DNA of 64,000 bases from Actinomyces slackii (GTDB taxonomy: Bacteria > Actinomycetota > Actinomycetes > Actinomycetales > Actinomycetaceae). A program made the position numbers and the translations under genes. Positions 36,108-46,353 of the stretch are shown one piece after another (the stretch's first letter is position 1; each line of letters begins with the position of its first letter). The stretch spans positions 2,356,001 to 2,420,000 of the forward strand of contig NZ_LR134363.1 in NCBI RefSeq assembly GCF_900637295.1. The letters are read 5' to 3'. The notes beneath the pieces were generated by a model. The model had not been told where the DNA came from and ran no database searches. It worked only from the letters and a program-made list of their open reading frames with translations.

Positions 36108-38828
36108 TCAGTCCGCCAGCTCGGTGGCGATGGCCTTGAGGGCCTGTGGCAGAGCCTCGGGGTTCTGACCGCCGCCCTGCGCGAGGTCGTCCTTGCCTCC
36201 GCCGCCACCGCCCAGGGCCGTGGCGGCCACGCGCACCAGGGCGCCGGCCTTGATCCCCTTGTCCCGCGCGACAGCATTGGTGGCGACGACGATGACCGGT
36301 CGGCCCGAGACCACGCCGGCCACGGCGACGACCGCGGGCTCGGCCTCCCCCAGGCGCTCTCGCACATCAGCCACCAGCGGGCGCAGCGCGTCCGCCGAGC
36401 CCAGCTCGCCCAGGGACAGCGCCGCCAGGCGCGTGCCGCCCACACGGGTGGCGGCCCCGATGATGTCGGCTGCGCGAGCGGCGGTGGCGGCCTGCTCGGC
36501 GGCGGCCACCTTCTTCTCGGCCTCCTTGAGCCGGCCCATGAGCGACTCGATGCGCCCGGGCAGGTCCTCGGGACGTCCGCCCACCAGTGCGGTGAGCTGG
36601 GAGACCAGGGCGTGCTCCTGGGCCTGGAAGCCATAGGCGCCGTCGCCCACCAGGGCGTCGATGCGGCGCACGCCCGAGCCGATGGAGGACTCCCCCATGA
36701 GGGTGATGCGGCCGATGTGACCGGTGGCGGGAACATGCGTGCCGGCGCACAGCTCCTTGGACCAGTCCCCGCCGATGGAGACCACGCGCACCTGCTTGCC
36801 GTACTTCTCCCCGAACAGGGCGATGGCCCCGGCGGCACGGGCTGCGTCGATGTCCATGACCTCGTCGGTCACCGGCAGGTCCTGGGCCAGGCGGGTGTTG
36901 ACCAGCTCCTCGATGCCCGCCATCTGCTCACCGGCCAGAGCCGTGCCGTGGCGGAAGTCGAAGCGCAGCCGGGAGGGCGAGTTCTCCGAGCCGGCCTGGG
37001 TGGCGCTGTCGGAGACCACCTCGTGAAGGGCGCGGTGGACCATGTGGGTGGAGGTGTGGGCCCGGGCGATGGCCAGGCGGCGAGCGGTGTCGATCTGCGC
37101 GTGGGCCTTCTCACCCACGGTGATCGTCCCCTCGGTGAGGGCGCCGCGATGGACGGACAGGCCCTTGATGGGGGCCTGGACGTCGACGACGTCCACCACT
37201 CCGCCGTCGGACAGGCGGATGGTGCCCTGGTCGGCGAGCTGCCCGCCCATCTCCGCCCAGAAGGGGGTGCGGTCCAGGACGACCTCGACCTGCGCCGGGG
37301 CGCTGGCGGTGGTGACCGGCACGCCGTCGACAAGAAGGCCGGCGACAGAGGCGTCAGCGGCGGAGTCGGTGTAGCCCAAGAAGGTCGACCCGCCCTCCAT
37401 CTGCCGTGACAGCTCCTGGAAGACGCGCAGGTCCGCGTGACCGGCCTTCTTGGCACGGGCATCGGCCCGTGCGCGCTCCTTCTGCTCCTCCATGAGGGAG
37501 CGGAAGGCGGCCTCATCGACGCTGACGCCCTGCTCGGCGGCCATCTCCAGGGTCAGGTCGATGGGGAAGCCATAGGTGTCGTGCAGCTCGAAGGCGCTGC
37601 GCCCGGGGACCACGGGCGCAGCGCTGGGGCCGGCCGTCTTCTTGGCCGCCGCCACCGCCGTGTCCAGGATGGTCGTGCCGGCCGCCAGGGTGCGCCGGAA
37701 GGCCTCCTCCTCGCCGAAGGCCACATCGGAGATGGTGCCCCAGTTCTCCTCGACCTCCGGGTAGGAGGCCTTCATGGCATCGCGCGAGACGGTCAGCAAG
37801 GTGGGCAGGGAGGCCTCCTCCACGCCCAGCAGGCGCATCGAGCGCACCGCGCGGCGGATGAGGCGGCGCAGCACGTAGCCGCGGCCGTCATTGCCGGGGC
37901 GCACGCCGTCTCCGATGAGCATGAGGGCGCTGCGCACATGGTCGGCGACGATCCGCATGCGCACGTCATCCATGTAGGCCTCGCCGGCCTGGGGACCGGC
38001 CGCTCCGCGACCGTAGGTCCTCCCGGACATCTCCTCGGCCGCGGCGATGACGGGATAGACCTCGTCGATCTCATACATGTTGGGCTTGTCCTGCATGAGG
38101 AAGGCCAGGCGCTCCAGGCCCGCACCGGTGTCGATCGCGGTGGGGTCGAGCTTGCCGACCAGCTCGAAGTCATGACCCGAGCCCTCGCCCCGCACGTACT
38201 CGTCGAAGACGAGGTTCCAGATCTCCAGGAAGCGGTCGCCCTGGGCATCGGCCGCCGGGCCGCCCTCAGGACCGTACTGCGGCCCGCGGTCGTAGTGGAT
38301 CTCGCAGCAGGACCCCGCCGGGCCCGGCTGGCCGGTGGACCAGGAGATCTCGGCGAATGGGAGCTTCTGGATGCGCTGGGCCGGCACCCCGATGACACGG
38401 GTCCAGTAGTCCAGGGAGACCTGGTCCTCCTCCCAGATGGTCATCCACAGCCTCTCGCCGTCCAGGCCGTAGCCGCCCTCCTGGCGAGATCCCGTCAGCA
38501 GCTCCCAGGCGTAGGAGATGGCCCCCTCCTTGAAGTAGTCCCCGAAGGAGAAGTTGCCGTTCATCTGGAAGAAGGTGCCATGGCGCGTGGTGAAGCCGAC
38601 ATTGTCGATGTCATTGGTGCGGATGCACTTCTGCACGCTGGCGGCCCTGGGCCACGGGGCCTCCTCGGTGCCCAGGATGTAGGGGATGAAGGGGACCATC
38701 CCGGCCACGGTGAACAGGATGGAGGGCTCCGGGGAGATGAGAGAGATCGAGGGCCTGATCTCGTGCCCGTTCTTGGCGAAGTACTCCAGCCAGCGGCTGC
38801 GGATCTCGGAGGTGCGCATAGTCCTCAT
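36108..38828 (-). CDS. alaS: Alanyl-tRNA synthetase
   Basis: Charges tRNA-Ala and edits misacylated Ser/Gly. The 906-residue protein has the class II catalytic domain at the N-terminus (MRTSEIRSRWLEYFAKNGH, then TRHGTFFQMNGNFSFGDYFK), an editing domain with ARAHTSTHMVHRAL near 586 and the zinc ligands CAGTHVPATG near 685, and a C-terminal coiled-coil (KEAEKKVAAAEQAA) with the DHHA1-like GGGGGGKDDLAQGGG. Start may be Met1 (38828) or Met4 (38819); the latter has GATGAGG upstream. It precedes ruvX and mltG. Confidence 0.97.
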   Translation of the reverse strand: MRTMRTSEIRSRWLEYFAKNGHEIRPSISLISPEPSILFTVAGMVPFIPYILGTEEAPWPRAASVQKCIRTNDIDNVGFTTRHGTFFQMNGNFSFGDYFKEGAISYAWELLTGSRQEGGYGLDGERLWMTIWEEDQVSLDYWTRVIGVPAQRIQKLPFAEISWSTGQPGPAGSCCEIHYDRGPQYGPEGGPAADAQGDRFLEIWNLVFDEYVRGEGSGHDFELVGKLDPTAIDTGAGLERLAFLMQDKPNMYEIDEVYPVIAAAEEMSGRTYGRGAAGPQAGEAYMDDVRMRIVADHVRSALMLIGDGVRPGNDGRGYVLRRLIRRAVRSMRLLGVEEASLPTLLTVSRDAMKASYPEVEENWGTISDVAFGEEEAFRRTLAAGTTILDTAVAAAKKTAGPSAAPVVPGRSAFELHDTYGFPIDLTLEMAAEQGVSVDEAAFRSLMEEQKERARADARAKKAGHADLRVFQELSRQMEGGSTFLGYTDSAADASVAGLLVDGVPVTTASAPAQVEVVLDRTPFWAEMGGQLADQGTIRLSDGGVVDVVDVQAPIKGLSVHRGALTEGTITVGEKAHAQIDTARRLAIARAHTSTHMVHRALHEVVSDSATQAGSENSPSRLRFDFRHGTALAGEQMAGIEELVNTRLAQDLPVTDEVMDIDAARAAGAIALFGEKYGKQVRVVSIGGDWSKELCAGTHVPATGHIGRITLMGESSIGSGVRRIDALVGDGAYGFQAQEHALVSQLTALVGGRPEDLPGRIESLMGRLKEAEKKVAAAEQAATAARAADIIGAATRVGGTRLAALSLGELGSADALRPLVADVRERLGEAEPAVVAVAGVVSGRPVIVVATNAVARDKGIKAGALVRVAATALGGGGGGKDDLAQGGGQNPEALPQALKAIATELAD

Positions 38829-38962
38829 CCTGTTCGTGTCAGGCGCGCCCGGGAGGTTGGGGTGGCTCGGTGCGGGCCGGCGGGCGTCGGTGGTGGCGTC
38901 TTGAGTCGGCGACGGGTGATGCGGTGGACCGGGTTAGGGCCGTGAGTGAGGGTAGTCCCCAT

Positions 38963-39007
38963 ACGCGGGGCGCCCCGAACCGCGGACCGGTCCGGGGCGC
39001 CCCGCGT
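38963..39007 (-). terminator. Terminator hairpin after rpsD
   Basis: ACGCGGGGCGCCCCG (38963-38977) and its exact complement (38993-39007) form a 15-base stem with a 15-base loop, 17 bases past the rpsD stop and upstream of alaS. No T tract follows, which is common for high-GC actinobacterial terminators. Confidence 0.65.
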
Positions 39008-39023
39008 GACGTCTCGGGGAGGG

Positions 39024-39647
39024 TCAGCGCGAGTAGTACTCGACGACCATCTGCACGTCGCAGGTCACGGGGACCTCGTCGCGCTTGGGGCGGCGCACCA
39101 GGGTGGCCGAGAGCTTCTCGAGCTCGACCGTCAGGTAGTCCGGAACGGGGGGCAGCACATCGCGGTGGGCGCCGGCGGCGGCGACCTGGAAGGGCACCAT
39201 CACCTGGGAGCGGGGGCGGACCTGGATGGTCTGGCCCGGCTTGACGCGGTAGGAGGGGCGGTCCACGACCTTGCCGTCCACGAGGATGTGGCGGTGGACG
39301 ACGGCCTGTCGGGCCTGGGCGATGGTGCGGGCGATGCCAGCGCGCAGCACCAGGGCGTCCACGCGCATCTCGAGGAGCTCGACCAGGGACTCACCGGTCA
39401 GGCCCTTCTCGCGGCGGGCCTCCTCGAAGACGCGCTGGAGCTGAGCCTCGCGGATGCCGTACTGGGCGCGCAGGCGCTGCTTCTCCTTGAGGCGCACGGC
39501 GTAGTCGGACTCGGTGCGGCGACGGGCGCGGCCGTGCTCACCGGGGCCGTAGGGGCGGCGCTCGAAGTAGCGCACGGCCTTGGGGGTCAGCGGGATGCCC
39601 AGGGCGCGGGACAGGCGCACCTGGCGGCGAGAGCGTGAGGAGCTCAT
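39024..39647 (-). CDS. rpsD: 30S ribosomal protein S4
   Basis: Primary 16S rRNA-binding protein needed for early 30S assembly. The 207-residue product begins MSSSRSRRQVRLSRALG and has the S4 RNA-binding domain around 95-155 (LEMRVDALVLRAGIARTIAQARQ, then HILVDGKVV). The N-terminal cysteines found in zinc-binding S4 forms are absent, so this is the C-minus type. AGGAAAG precedes the ATG. It is monocistronic here, flanked by a strong terminator hairpin downstream. Confidence 0.97.
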   Translation of the reverse strand: MSSSRSRRQVRLSRALGIPLTPKAVRYFERRPYGPGEHGRARRRTESDYAVRLKEKQRLRAQYGIREAQLQRVFEEARREKGLTGESLVELLEMRVDALVLRAGIARTIAQARQAVVHRHILVDGKVVDRPSYRVKPGQTIQVRPRSQVMVPFQVAAAGAHRDVLPPVPDYLTVELEKLSATLVRRPKRDEVPVTCDVQMVVEYYSR

Positions 39648-39842
39648 GTGTTGTCTTTCCTGTCGGAGTGAATCGCACGCCGATGACGGTGCCACCGGCG
39701 CGGGGTCAGCCGCTGATCGGATGATCGGGCCGGGACCCCAGGAGGCCCGCCGGACGCGGGGCGTCGACGGACAACCCCAGAACTCTAGCCCCGGCGCGGC
39801 CGGGGCCGCATCCCTCACCCGCACTCCTTGGAGCGATCTTCA

Positions 39843-40667
39843 TCACCCACGGCCCTCGCCCGCCCGCTGCGCGCGGTGGATCACCGAGAGGGCGGCGAGC
39901 AGGAGGAAGGCGCTGAAGAGCCACCTGCCCACGGCCGGGCTCAGGCCCGCGGCGAGCGCCGCCCCGGCCGGGGAGGTCGCGGCCGAGGCCAGACCCGCCA
40001 GCAGACCGATGCGCAGGTCGGCACTGCCCCGTCGCAGATTGCTCACCGTCCCCGACAGCGCGGTGGGCACCATGGCCGCCAGGGATGTGCCCCTGGCCAG
40101 CAGGTCGCCGGCGCCCAGGACGATCTCCATCCCCGGCACGACGACCACTCCCCCGCCCACGCCCACCAGTCCGGCCATGACCCCGGCCACGAGCCCGACC
40201 ACCGCCAGGCCTGCGCACCGGGTCGGATCCAGCGCGAGCTCCCCGCCCCGCCCCGGGGCGGACAGGCGCTGGCCGATGAGCACCACGATGATGAAGGCCA
40301 CGAAGACCCAGCTCAGGGCCCGGGTGGGCAGCCTGTGCAGGAGGCGCACGCCGATCTGGGTGCCCAGGAGCGAGCCGAGCACGAGCAGGGCCGCGGCGAT
40401 GAGCGAGACCTCGCCGCGAAGGCCGTAGCTCAGCGCGCCGACCAGGGCGGCGGGCATGATGGCCACCAGGGAGGTCGCGGCGGCCCTGCGCTGGTCCAGG
40501 CCCAGGACGACCACCAGTGCGGGCACGAGCACGATGCCGCCCCCCACCCCGAACAGCCCGGACAGGAGCCCGGCGCCCGCGCCGACCAGGCCCGCCAGGG
40601 CCCTCCTTCCCCACGGCTGGGCGTCGGCGCGCTGGGAGGGGAAGCCCGGCGGCGCGGTGCGCCTCAT
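39843..40667 (-). CDS. TauE/SafE-family sulfite/organosulfonate exporter-like protein
   Basis: A 274-residue membrane protein with about eight hydrophobic helices in two related halves, each opening with a glycine motif: [17 protein letters not shown] (near 36) and [18 protein letters not shown] (near 165). Family members move sulfite, sulfonates or other sulfur compounds; the substrate here is unknown. Its ATG overlaps the rarA stop as ATGA, so the two are translated from one mRNA although functionally unrelated. Confidence 0.85.
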   Translation of the reverse strand: MRRTAPPGFPSQRADAQPWGRRALAGLVGAGAGLLSGLFGVGGGIVLVPALVVVLGLDQRRAAATSLVAIMPAALVGALSYGLRGEVSLIAAALLVLGSLLGTQIGVRLLHRLPTRALSWVFVAFIIVVLIGQRLSAPGRGGELALDPTRCAGLAVVGLVAGVMAGLVGVGGGVVVVPGMEIVLGAGDLLARGTSLAAMVPTALSGTVSNLRRGSADLRIGLLAGLASAATSPAGAALAAGLSPAVGRWLFSAFLLLAALSVIHRAQRAGEGRG

Positions 40668-42160
40668 GACTCCTGCCCTCTGGGGGCGCCCGACCACGGG
40701 CCCTGGCTCAGTGCGCTGCGAGCCTGCGAGCACCGCTCGGCCTCCGTCGGGCCGCCGGGGTGAGAATCGATCGGAGTCGTGCCGCGCTGGATCCTGCGTA
40801 TGGAGGCCAGGCGCTGGGCGAGGCGGTCCTCGAAGCCGTGGGAGGTCGGCCGGTAGTACTCGGCCCCCTCCAGGTCCTCGGGCAGGTAGGACTGGGCGAC
40901 CACGGCATGCGGGAAGTCGTGCGGGTAGAGGTAGCCCTGGCCGTGGCCGAGCGACTGGGCGCCCGGGTAGTGGGCGTCGCGCAGGTGGGCAGGCACCTGC
41001 CCGCCCCGACCGGCGCGCACGTCGGACATGGCCCGGTCCAGGGCGAGGGTGACCGCATTGGACTTCGCGGCGGTGGCCACGGCCAGGGCCGCCTGGGCCA
41101 GGACGAGCCCGGCCTCGGGCATGCCGATCAGCGCGACCGCCTGCTGCGCGGCCACCGCCGTGGACAGCACGCCGGGATCGGCCAGCCCCACATCCTCGGC
41201 CGCGTGGATCGTGATGCGCCTGGCGATGTAGCGCGGGTCCTCCCCGGCCGCGATCATGCGGGCCAGGTAGTGCATGGTGGCATCGGGGTCCGATCCGCGC
41301 ATGGACTTGATGAAGGCGCTGATGACGTCGTAGTGCTGGTCGCCGGCGCGGTCGTAGCGCACTGCGGCCGCGTCAGCGGCCCGCTCAACATCCTCCACGG
41401 CGATGAGGGGCGCTGCCTCCCCCTGCTCACCGGGGGTCCGTGCACCCGGATCGGCCAGGACGGCGCCCGCGGCCGCCTCGAGCACGGTCAGCGCCTTGCG
41501 CGCATCGGATCCGGCCATGCGCGCCACCTGCTCACGGGCCTCCTGGGTGATGCCCACACGGCCGCCCAGCCCTCGCTCATCGGCAAGGGCCCGATCAACG
41601 ACGGCGGCGACGTCCTCGGCCTCCAGGGGGCGCAGGGTCAGCAGCAAGGAGCGCGACAGCAGGGGCGAGACCACAGAGAAGGAGGGATTCTCCGTGGTGG
41701 CGGCGATGAGCGTGACCCAGCGGTTCTCCACGCTGGGCAGCAGGGCGTCCTGCTGGGAGCGGGAGAAGCGGTGGACCTCATCGACGAACAGGACCGTCTC
41801 CTGGCCAGAGGCTCCCAGGCGGCGCCGGGCGTCCTGGACAACGGCGCGCAGATCCTTGACCCCCGCTGTCACCGCGGACAGCTCGACGAAGCGCCGCCCC
41901 GATCCCCGGGCCACCAGGTAGGCCAGCGTGGTCTTGCCCGTCCCTGGAGGCCCCCACAGGATGACCGATGAGACCCCCGCCCCTGCGGCAGCGCCGTCGG
42001 CCGGCTCGACCAGGCGCCGCAGCGGTGAGCCCGGCGTCAGCAGATGCCCCTGCCCCACCAGCTCATCCAGGCTGCGCGGTCGCATCCGCACGGCCAGGGG
42101 CGCATGCGCATCAGTGGGCAGGCCCGCCTCATCGGTGCCGGCAGACTCGAACAGGTCCAT
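40664..42160 (-). CDS. rarA: Replication-associated recombination protein A (RarA/MgsA)
   Basis: AAA+ ATPase of the clamp-loader/RuvB group that acts at stalled replication forks. The 498-residue protein has [16 protein letters not shown] (near 25-40), Walker [17 protein letters not shown] (near 69-84), Walker [21 protein letters not shown] (near 123), sensor 1 [10 protein letters not shown] and the C-terminal tetramerisation part [25 protein letters not shown]. Start at ATG 42160; the frame runs further upstream without family similarity. It is divergent from the MMPL gene. Confidence 0.95.
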   Translation of the reverse strand: MDLFESAGTDEAGLPTDAHAPLAVRMRPRSLDELVGQGHLLTPGSPLRRLVEPADGAAAGAGVSSVILWGPPGTGKTTLAYLVARGSGRRFVELSAVTAGVKDLRAVVQDARRRLGASGQETVLFVDEVHRFSRSQQDALLPSVENRWVTLIAATTENPSFSVVSPLLSRSLLLTLRPLEAEDVAAVVDRALADERGLGGRVGITQEAREQVARMAGSDARKALTVLEAAAGAVLADPGARTPGEQGEAAPLIAVEDVERAADAAAVRYDRAGDQHYDVISAFIKSMRGSDPDATMHYLARMIAAGEDPRYIARRITIHAAEDVGLADPGVLSTAVAAQQAVALIGMPEAGLVLAQAALAVATAAKSNAVTLALDRAMSDVRAGRGGQVPAHLRDAHYPGAQSLGHGQGYLYPHDFPHAVVAQSYLPEDLEGAEYYRPTSHGFEDRLAQRLASIRRIQRGTTPIDSHPGGPTEAERCSQARSALSQGPWSGAPRGQES

Positions 42161-42338
42161 GGCCCTGAGCCTAGCGCCCGCCCTGGTGGTCCCGGCCCCG
42201 CGGGGCTCGGCGCACCGCGCGCGCCGGCCCTCCGCGCGCATTCGCCGCCCAGATTCTCCCGGCGCTTATGGTCCTGGCGCCGCCATGATCGCGTCGCATA
42301 TGGCGCGCTACCGGCCGCTGAGGTGGGAGAATGCCCTC

Positions 42339-44789
42339 ATGCTCTCCTGGCTCGCTCACCGCGTCATCAAGGACGCCTGGTATGTCGTCATCACCTGGGT
42401 CCTCATGCTCGTGGTCGTCGCGGCGGTCAGCCTGACAGGGCTGGGAGGATCAGGGCTCTTCGATCGCCTGAGCCCCAGCTCCACCGGGCTGCCCGGCACC
42501 CAGAGCGCCGAGGGGCAGCAGGTGCTCGACTCCCTGGCCGGGGACTCGGTGATCGTCACCCTTCTGGTCACCGATGTCGATCTGACCACCACCGCCCGTC
42601 AGGAGGCGATCGCCGAGGCGCTGACTCAGGCCCATGCCGACCTCGGGGCGATCGTGGGCAAGGAGAATGTCCTGGACCCTTTCGTGGTGCCCGGGATGCT
42701 CACCTCCCCAGCCGCGCAGTCCATGGCCTCGACCAGCGGTGACGGCTTCATCATCGTGGCCACGGTCAACCCCAACGGCCCCAAGGTCGCCGATCCCCAG
42801 GACCAGGAGTACGCCGCCACGGTCCTGGGCCAGGTCGAGCAGGTCAGCCAGCGCCTGGAGAGGGTTCCCGGCGAGCTCAGGGCCGTTGAGCCCAAGGCCA
42901 CCGGGATCGTCTCCCATGAGGGCCTGCGGGCCCAGGCCATCAACGACCAGGCCGAGCGGGACCTTTTGGTCGGAGAGCTCATCGCCCTTCCGGCGGCGCT
43001 GCTCATCATGATCCTGGTCTTCGGCGGCTTCCTGCTGGCCGGGATGCCGCTGCTGGGCGCGCTGGCGGCCATCCTCGGCACGGTGGGCGCCCTGTACGGG
43101 ATGTCCCTGGTCATGGACCTGCAGTCCTTCGTGGTCAATGTCGCCAGCGTCATGAGTCTGGGGCTGTCCATCGACTACGCGCTCCTGCTGACCTTCCGCT
43201 ACCGCGAGGAGCTCGCGCGCGCCCGCGAGGAGCTCACCCATGGCTCCCGCCCCGCCACCAGGCGGCGACGGCGCAGCGGTCGGCGCGACACTCTGGTGGT
43301 CACCTGCATGACCACCGCCATGCGCACCGCGGGGCGAACGATCATCTTCTCCGCCCTGACCGTGGCGATCAGCCTCATGGGCCTGGTGGCGATGGGGCCG
43401 GGGATCCTGCGCTCCATCGGTCTGGCGGGAGCGGCGGCGGCCCTGGTCTCCGCGGCGGCCAGCCTGACCCTGGTGCCGGCCGTCCTGGTGCTCCTGGGGC
43501 GCAGGGCATCCAGGCGCTCGGTGCTGTCCACGGTGCCCGTGCTGGGACCGGTGCTGCGCAGGGTCGGGGATGTCACCCGGGACGAGGGCTCCTTCTCCGC
43601 CCTGGCGCGCAGGATCCACGCGCATCCCTGGGCGGTGCTCCTGGGCTGCCTCATGATCCTGGTGCTCCTGGCACTGCCACTGCGCCACATGCAGCTGCTC
43701 AACACCTCGATCGAGCAGCTGCCCCCTGGCTCTGAGCAGCGGCTCCACCACGAGACGCTGGAGAAGGACTACCCGGCGGTGGCCGGCCAGGACGCCACGC
43801 TCATCCTGGCGGGAACCGGATCCCGGGTCACCGATTTCATCAACAATGAGGTGGCGGGCGTCGCCGGGGTCGAGTCGGTGCTCAACCCATCGACAGCGGG
43901 CGACTACACGGTGGTCTACCTGGACCTGGAGGGCTCGCAGTGGAGCGCCTCCGCCGAGCAGGCCGTCATCGGGGTGCGCGCCCTGGACGCGCCGGTGGAC
44001 ATCTGGGTCACCGGCCAGGCGGCCAATCAGGTCGACTTCAAGGCCACGATCATCCAGGGCCTGCCCGTGGCGCTTCCCCTTGTGGCCCTGTCGATCTTCA
44101 TCCTCCTGTTCGGCCTGACCGGCTCCCTGCTCATCCCCCTCAAGGCCCTGGCGGTCAATGTCCTGTCCCTGTGCGCCTCCCTGGGCGTCGTGGTGTGGGT
44201 CTTCCAGGACGGGCACGGAGCCGGCCCCCTGGGCTTCACCCCGGTGGGAGGCCTGGAGGCGACGGTGGTGGCGACGACCGCCGCCCTGGGCTTCGGCCTG
44301 GCGATGGACTACGAGGTCTTCCTCCTGGCGCGGATCACCGAGTACCGCCAAGCGGGCTTCGACAATGACACCGCCGTGGAGCGGGGGCTGCAGCGATCGG
44401 GACGAATCATCACCTTCGCCGGCCTCATCATGGTGGTGGTCTTCGCGGGATTCATCACCGGCCGGCTCCTGGCGGTCAAGGAGATCGGGCTGGCCCTGGC
44501 GGTGATCGTGGCACTGGACATCACGCTGGTGCGCCTTCTGCTGGTGCCCGCCGTCATGAAGCTCCTGGGGAGCTGGAACTGGTGGGCCCCGCAGTGGCTC
44601 AGGGGCCTGCATGGCGCCCCCGGGGTCCATCACGAGCACGTCCGCCTCACCCATCCGCCCGCACAGGCGATTCCCGCGCCATCGCCGGGGCCGATCGCGC
44701 CGCAGGATCAGCAGCACCAGCAGTACGACGGGCACCGGCCGCCGGCGGCCATGATGGAGGCGCCGCCTCCGCCTCCTACAGCAGGCTGA
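42339..44789 (+). CDS. MMPL-family transporter (RND superfamily)
   Basis: An 816-residue inner-membrane transporter with two halves, each with one helix, a large extracytoplasmic domain and a bundle of helices. The first half carries the motif MSLGLSIDYALLLTFRYREEL, the second AALGFGLAMDYEVFLLARITEYRQAG, both with the Asp-Tyr pair used in proton transfer in MmpL3-type proteins. The start MLSWLAHRVIKDAWY at 42339 has GGGAGA 8 bases upstream. The last 45 residues are Pro/Gln/His-rich and disordered. Actinobacterial MMPL proteins export lipids or siderophores; no lipid synthesis gene is near, so the substrate is open. The 3' end overlaps the convergent YciO gene by 14 bases. Confidence 0.9.
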   Translation: MLSWLAHRVIKDAWYVVITWVLMLVVVAAVSLTGLGGSGLFDRLSPSSTGLPGTQSAEGQQVLDSLAGDSVIVTLLVTDVDLTTTARQEAIAEALTQAHADLGAIVGKENVLDPFVVPGMLTSPAAQSMASTSGDGFIIVATVNPNGPKVADPQDQEYAATVLGQVEQVSQRLERVPGELRAVEPKATGIVSHEGLRAQAINDQAERDLLVGELIALPAALLIMILVFGGFLLAGMPLLGALAAILGTVGALYGMSLVMDLQSFVVNVASVMSLGLSIDYALLLTFRYREELARAREELTHGSRPATRRRRRSGRRDTLVVTCMTTAMRTAGRTIIFSALTVAISLMGLVAMGPGILRSIGLAGAAAALVSAAASLTLVPAVLVLLGRRASRRSVLSTVPVLGPVLRRVGDVTRDEGSFSALARRIHAHPWAVLLGCLMILVLLALPLRHMQLLNTSIEQLPPGSEQRLHHETLEKDYPAVAGQDATLILAGTGSRVTDFINNEVAGVAGVESVLNPSTAGDYTVVYLDLEGSQWSASAEQAVIGVRALDAPVDIWVTGQAANQVDFKATIIQGLPVALPLVALSIFILLFGLTGSLLIPLKALAVNVLSLCASLGVVVWVFQDGHGAGPLGFTPVGGLEATVVATTAALGFGLAMDYEVFLLARITEYRQAGFDNDTAVERGLQRSGRIITFAGLIMVVVFAGFITGRLLAVKEIGLALAVIVALDITLVRLLLVPAVMKLLGSWNWWAPQWLRGLHGAPGVHHEHVRLTHPPAQAIPAPSPGPIAPQDQQHQQYDGHRPPAAMMEAPPPPPTAG

Positions 44790-45393
44790 TGTCGCCTGCG
44801 CCCTCGCGCAGCACCTCGGGGACGTCGTCGGTCAGGTCGACGACCGTGGTGGACTCGGCCCGGCCCACCGGCCCCTCGATGACGATGTCGATGAGGTGCC
44901 CCAGGGAGTCCTCGATCTGCCAGCCGTCGGTCTCGGGCTCCTCGTTGCCGGGCCGGATGAAGGTTGATGACAGGATCGGGGCCCCGAACTCCGCCACGAG
45001 CGCCTGGGTGATGGCGTGGTCGGGGATGCGCACGCCCAGGGTGTGCTTCTTGGGGTTGAGGGTCATGCGCGGGACCTCCTTGGTGCCCTTGAGGATGAAG
45101 GTCCAGGGGCCCGGGGTCAGGCGCTTGATGAGGCGGAAGGCGTTGTTCCCCACGATGGCCAGGGGCCCGGCCTGGGCGAAGTCCGCGCAGATGAAGGTGA
45201 AGTTGTGCTTGCCATCGAGCTGGCGCAGGGCGCGGATGCGCTCCAGCCCCTCCTTGTTGCCCGGCGCGCAGGCCAGGGCGTAGCCCGAGTCCGTGGGATA
45301 GGCGATCAGTCCGCCGTCCTTGAGGGAGTCGACCACCGTGGCGACTCGGCGGGCCTGGGGGTTGTCCGGGTGCAGCTCGATGTAGCGCGACAT
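44776..45393 (-). CDS. YciO/Sua5/YrdC-family protein
   Basis: A 205-residue protein of the threonylcarbamoyl-adenylate synthase fold. It shows DGGLIAYPTDSGYALACAPGNKEGLERI (near 27-54), KHNFTFICADFAQ and TPGPWTFILKGTKEVP, then LGVRIPDHAI, close to E. coli YciO. The typical Sua5 KRP-type motif near the N-terminus is replaced (RALRQLDGKHNF), so whether it makes threonylcarbamoyl-AMP or has a YciO-like side activity is uncertain. It converges with the MMPL gene and overlaps its 3' end by 14 bases. Confidence 0.88.
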   Translation of the reverse strand: MSRYIELHPDNPQARRVATVVDSLKDGGLIAYPTDSGYALACAPGNKEGLERIRALRQLDGKHNFTFICADFAQAGPLAIVGNNAFRLIKRLTPGPWTFILKGTKEVPRMTLNPKKHTLGVRIPDHAITQALVAEFGAPILSSTFIRPGNEEPETDGWQIEDSLGHLIDIVIEGPVGRAESTTVVDLTDDVPEVLREGAGDISLL

Positions 45394-45481
45394 GCCCCCA
45401 TGCTACACGCAGTGATGACACTCACAATAACGTCACGCTCCGCCCTGTCCGGAGTCCATCACCGCTCAGGTCGGGCCTGAT

Positions 45482-46249
45482 TCAGACCAGGTCGAGCATC
45501 TCCTCGGCGACATCCGTGAAAATACCGGTCACGCCCCAGTTGAGGAGCTCGTGGGCGCGCGCCCGGGAGTTGACGGTCCACACACTGACGCCGTAGCCGG
45601 CCCCGCGCGCCATGTGGACCATCTCCCGACTCAGACCCGCGTCCTCCACATGGATGTGCTCGGCGCCGGTCAGCTCCATGACGGAGCGCCAGTCCCAGCG
45701 CAGCGTGGCCGCCTCGTACAGGCAGGCCACGGGCAGGTGCGGCGCCCGCTCCTTGAGCAGGTAAAGCAGCAGGTGATTGAAGGAGGAGATGAGGATGCGC
45801 CCCTCGCCGCCCTCGCCGCGCAGGCCCTTGAGCCCACTGATGAGCTGGTCCAGGAGCAGCAGGCTGCGCTGCGCGCCGGCCTCGTTGGACTTCAGCTCCA
45901 GATTGGCCTTGAGCCCGGTCTCATTGAGCACCTCCACCAGATCGGCCAGGGTGGGCAGGGGCTCGCCGGCGAATCGGGGCGAGAACCACGCGCCGGCGTC
46001 GATGCCCTCCAGATCCTCGGCACCCAGATCGTCGTAGCGCCCCGACCGGTTGGTGGTGCGGTCCAGCGTGGAGTCGTGGATGAGGATCACTGTTCCATCG
46101 CGGAGCACATCGAGGTCCACCTCGATCCAGGTCGCCCCGGCCTGAGCGGCCGCGCGCACCGCGGACAGGGTGTTCTCGGGCGCGCGCCCGCTCAAGCCCC
46201 GATGGGCGTAGATGCGACGCTCGAGGCGGGGTGCTGATTGCGCGCTCAC
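45482..46249 (-). CDS. Glycerophosphodiester phosphodiesterase
   Basis: Hydrolyses glycerophosphodiesters to glycerol 3-phosphate and an alcohol. The 255-residue protein has the TIM-barrel active site: YAHRGLSGRAPENT with HRG and the Glu, then EVDLDVLRDGTVILIHDSTLDRTT with the metal-binding Glu-Asp and catalytic His. No signal peptide is visible, so it is probably cytoplasmic. A GTG at 46249 with AGGAGG 6 bases upstream is the best start; a TTG 6 bases earlier is in frame. It is divergent from the arsR gene. Confidence 0.92.
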   Translation of the reverse strand: MSAQSAPRLERRIYAHRGLSGRAPENTLSAVRAAAQAGATWIEVDLDVLRDGTVILIHDSTLDRTTNRSGRYDDLGAEDLEGIDAGAWFSPRFAGEPLPTLADLVEVLNETGLKANLELKSNEAGAQRSLLLLDQLISGLKGLRGEGGEGRILISSFNHLLLYLLKERAPHLPVACLYEAATLRWDWRSVMELTGAEHIHVEDAGLSREMVHMARGAGYGVSVWTVNSRARAHELLNWGVTGIFTDVAEEMLDLV

Positions 46250-46314
46250 GGGCAACCTCCTGGGTGGGTGGGAGCTGGGGCCAAGGCTACCCGGCCCCGC
46301 AGGCCCTCCCCTCC

Positions 46315-46353
46315 TTGCTCATCAACGTTTCTTCATATAAGATCCCTTTTATG
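46315..46353 (+). promoter_or_regulatory. Promoter and dyad at a probably leaderless arsR mRNA
   Basis: TTGCTC (46315-46320) and TAAGAT (46338-46343) are 17 bases apart. The expected transcription start is at or within a few bases of the ATG at 46351, and there is no ribosome binding site, so the mRNA is probably leaderless. CATATAA (46334-46340) and TTTTATG (46347-46353) form a 6-of-7 inverted repeat over the -10 region, a plausible autoregulatory operator for the ArsR protein. Confidence 0.55.

Noticed and set aside
46231-46350. 40-residue extension of the ArsR protein
   Set aside because: It overlaps the 5' end of the divergent GDPD gene and the probable promoter, and the family starts at the Met at 46351.
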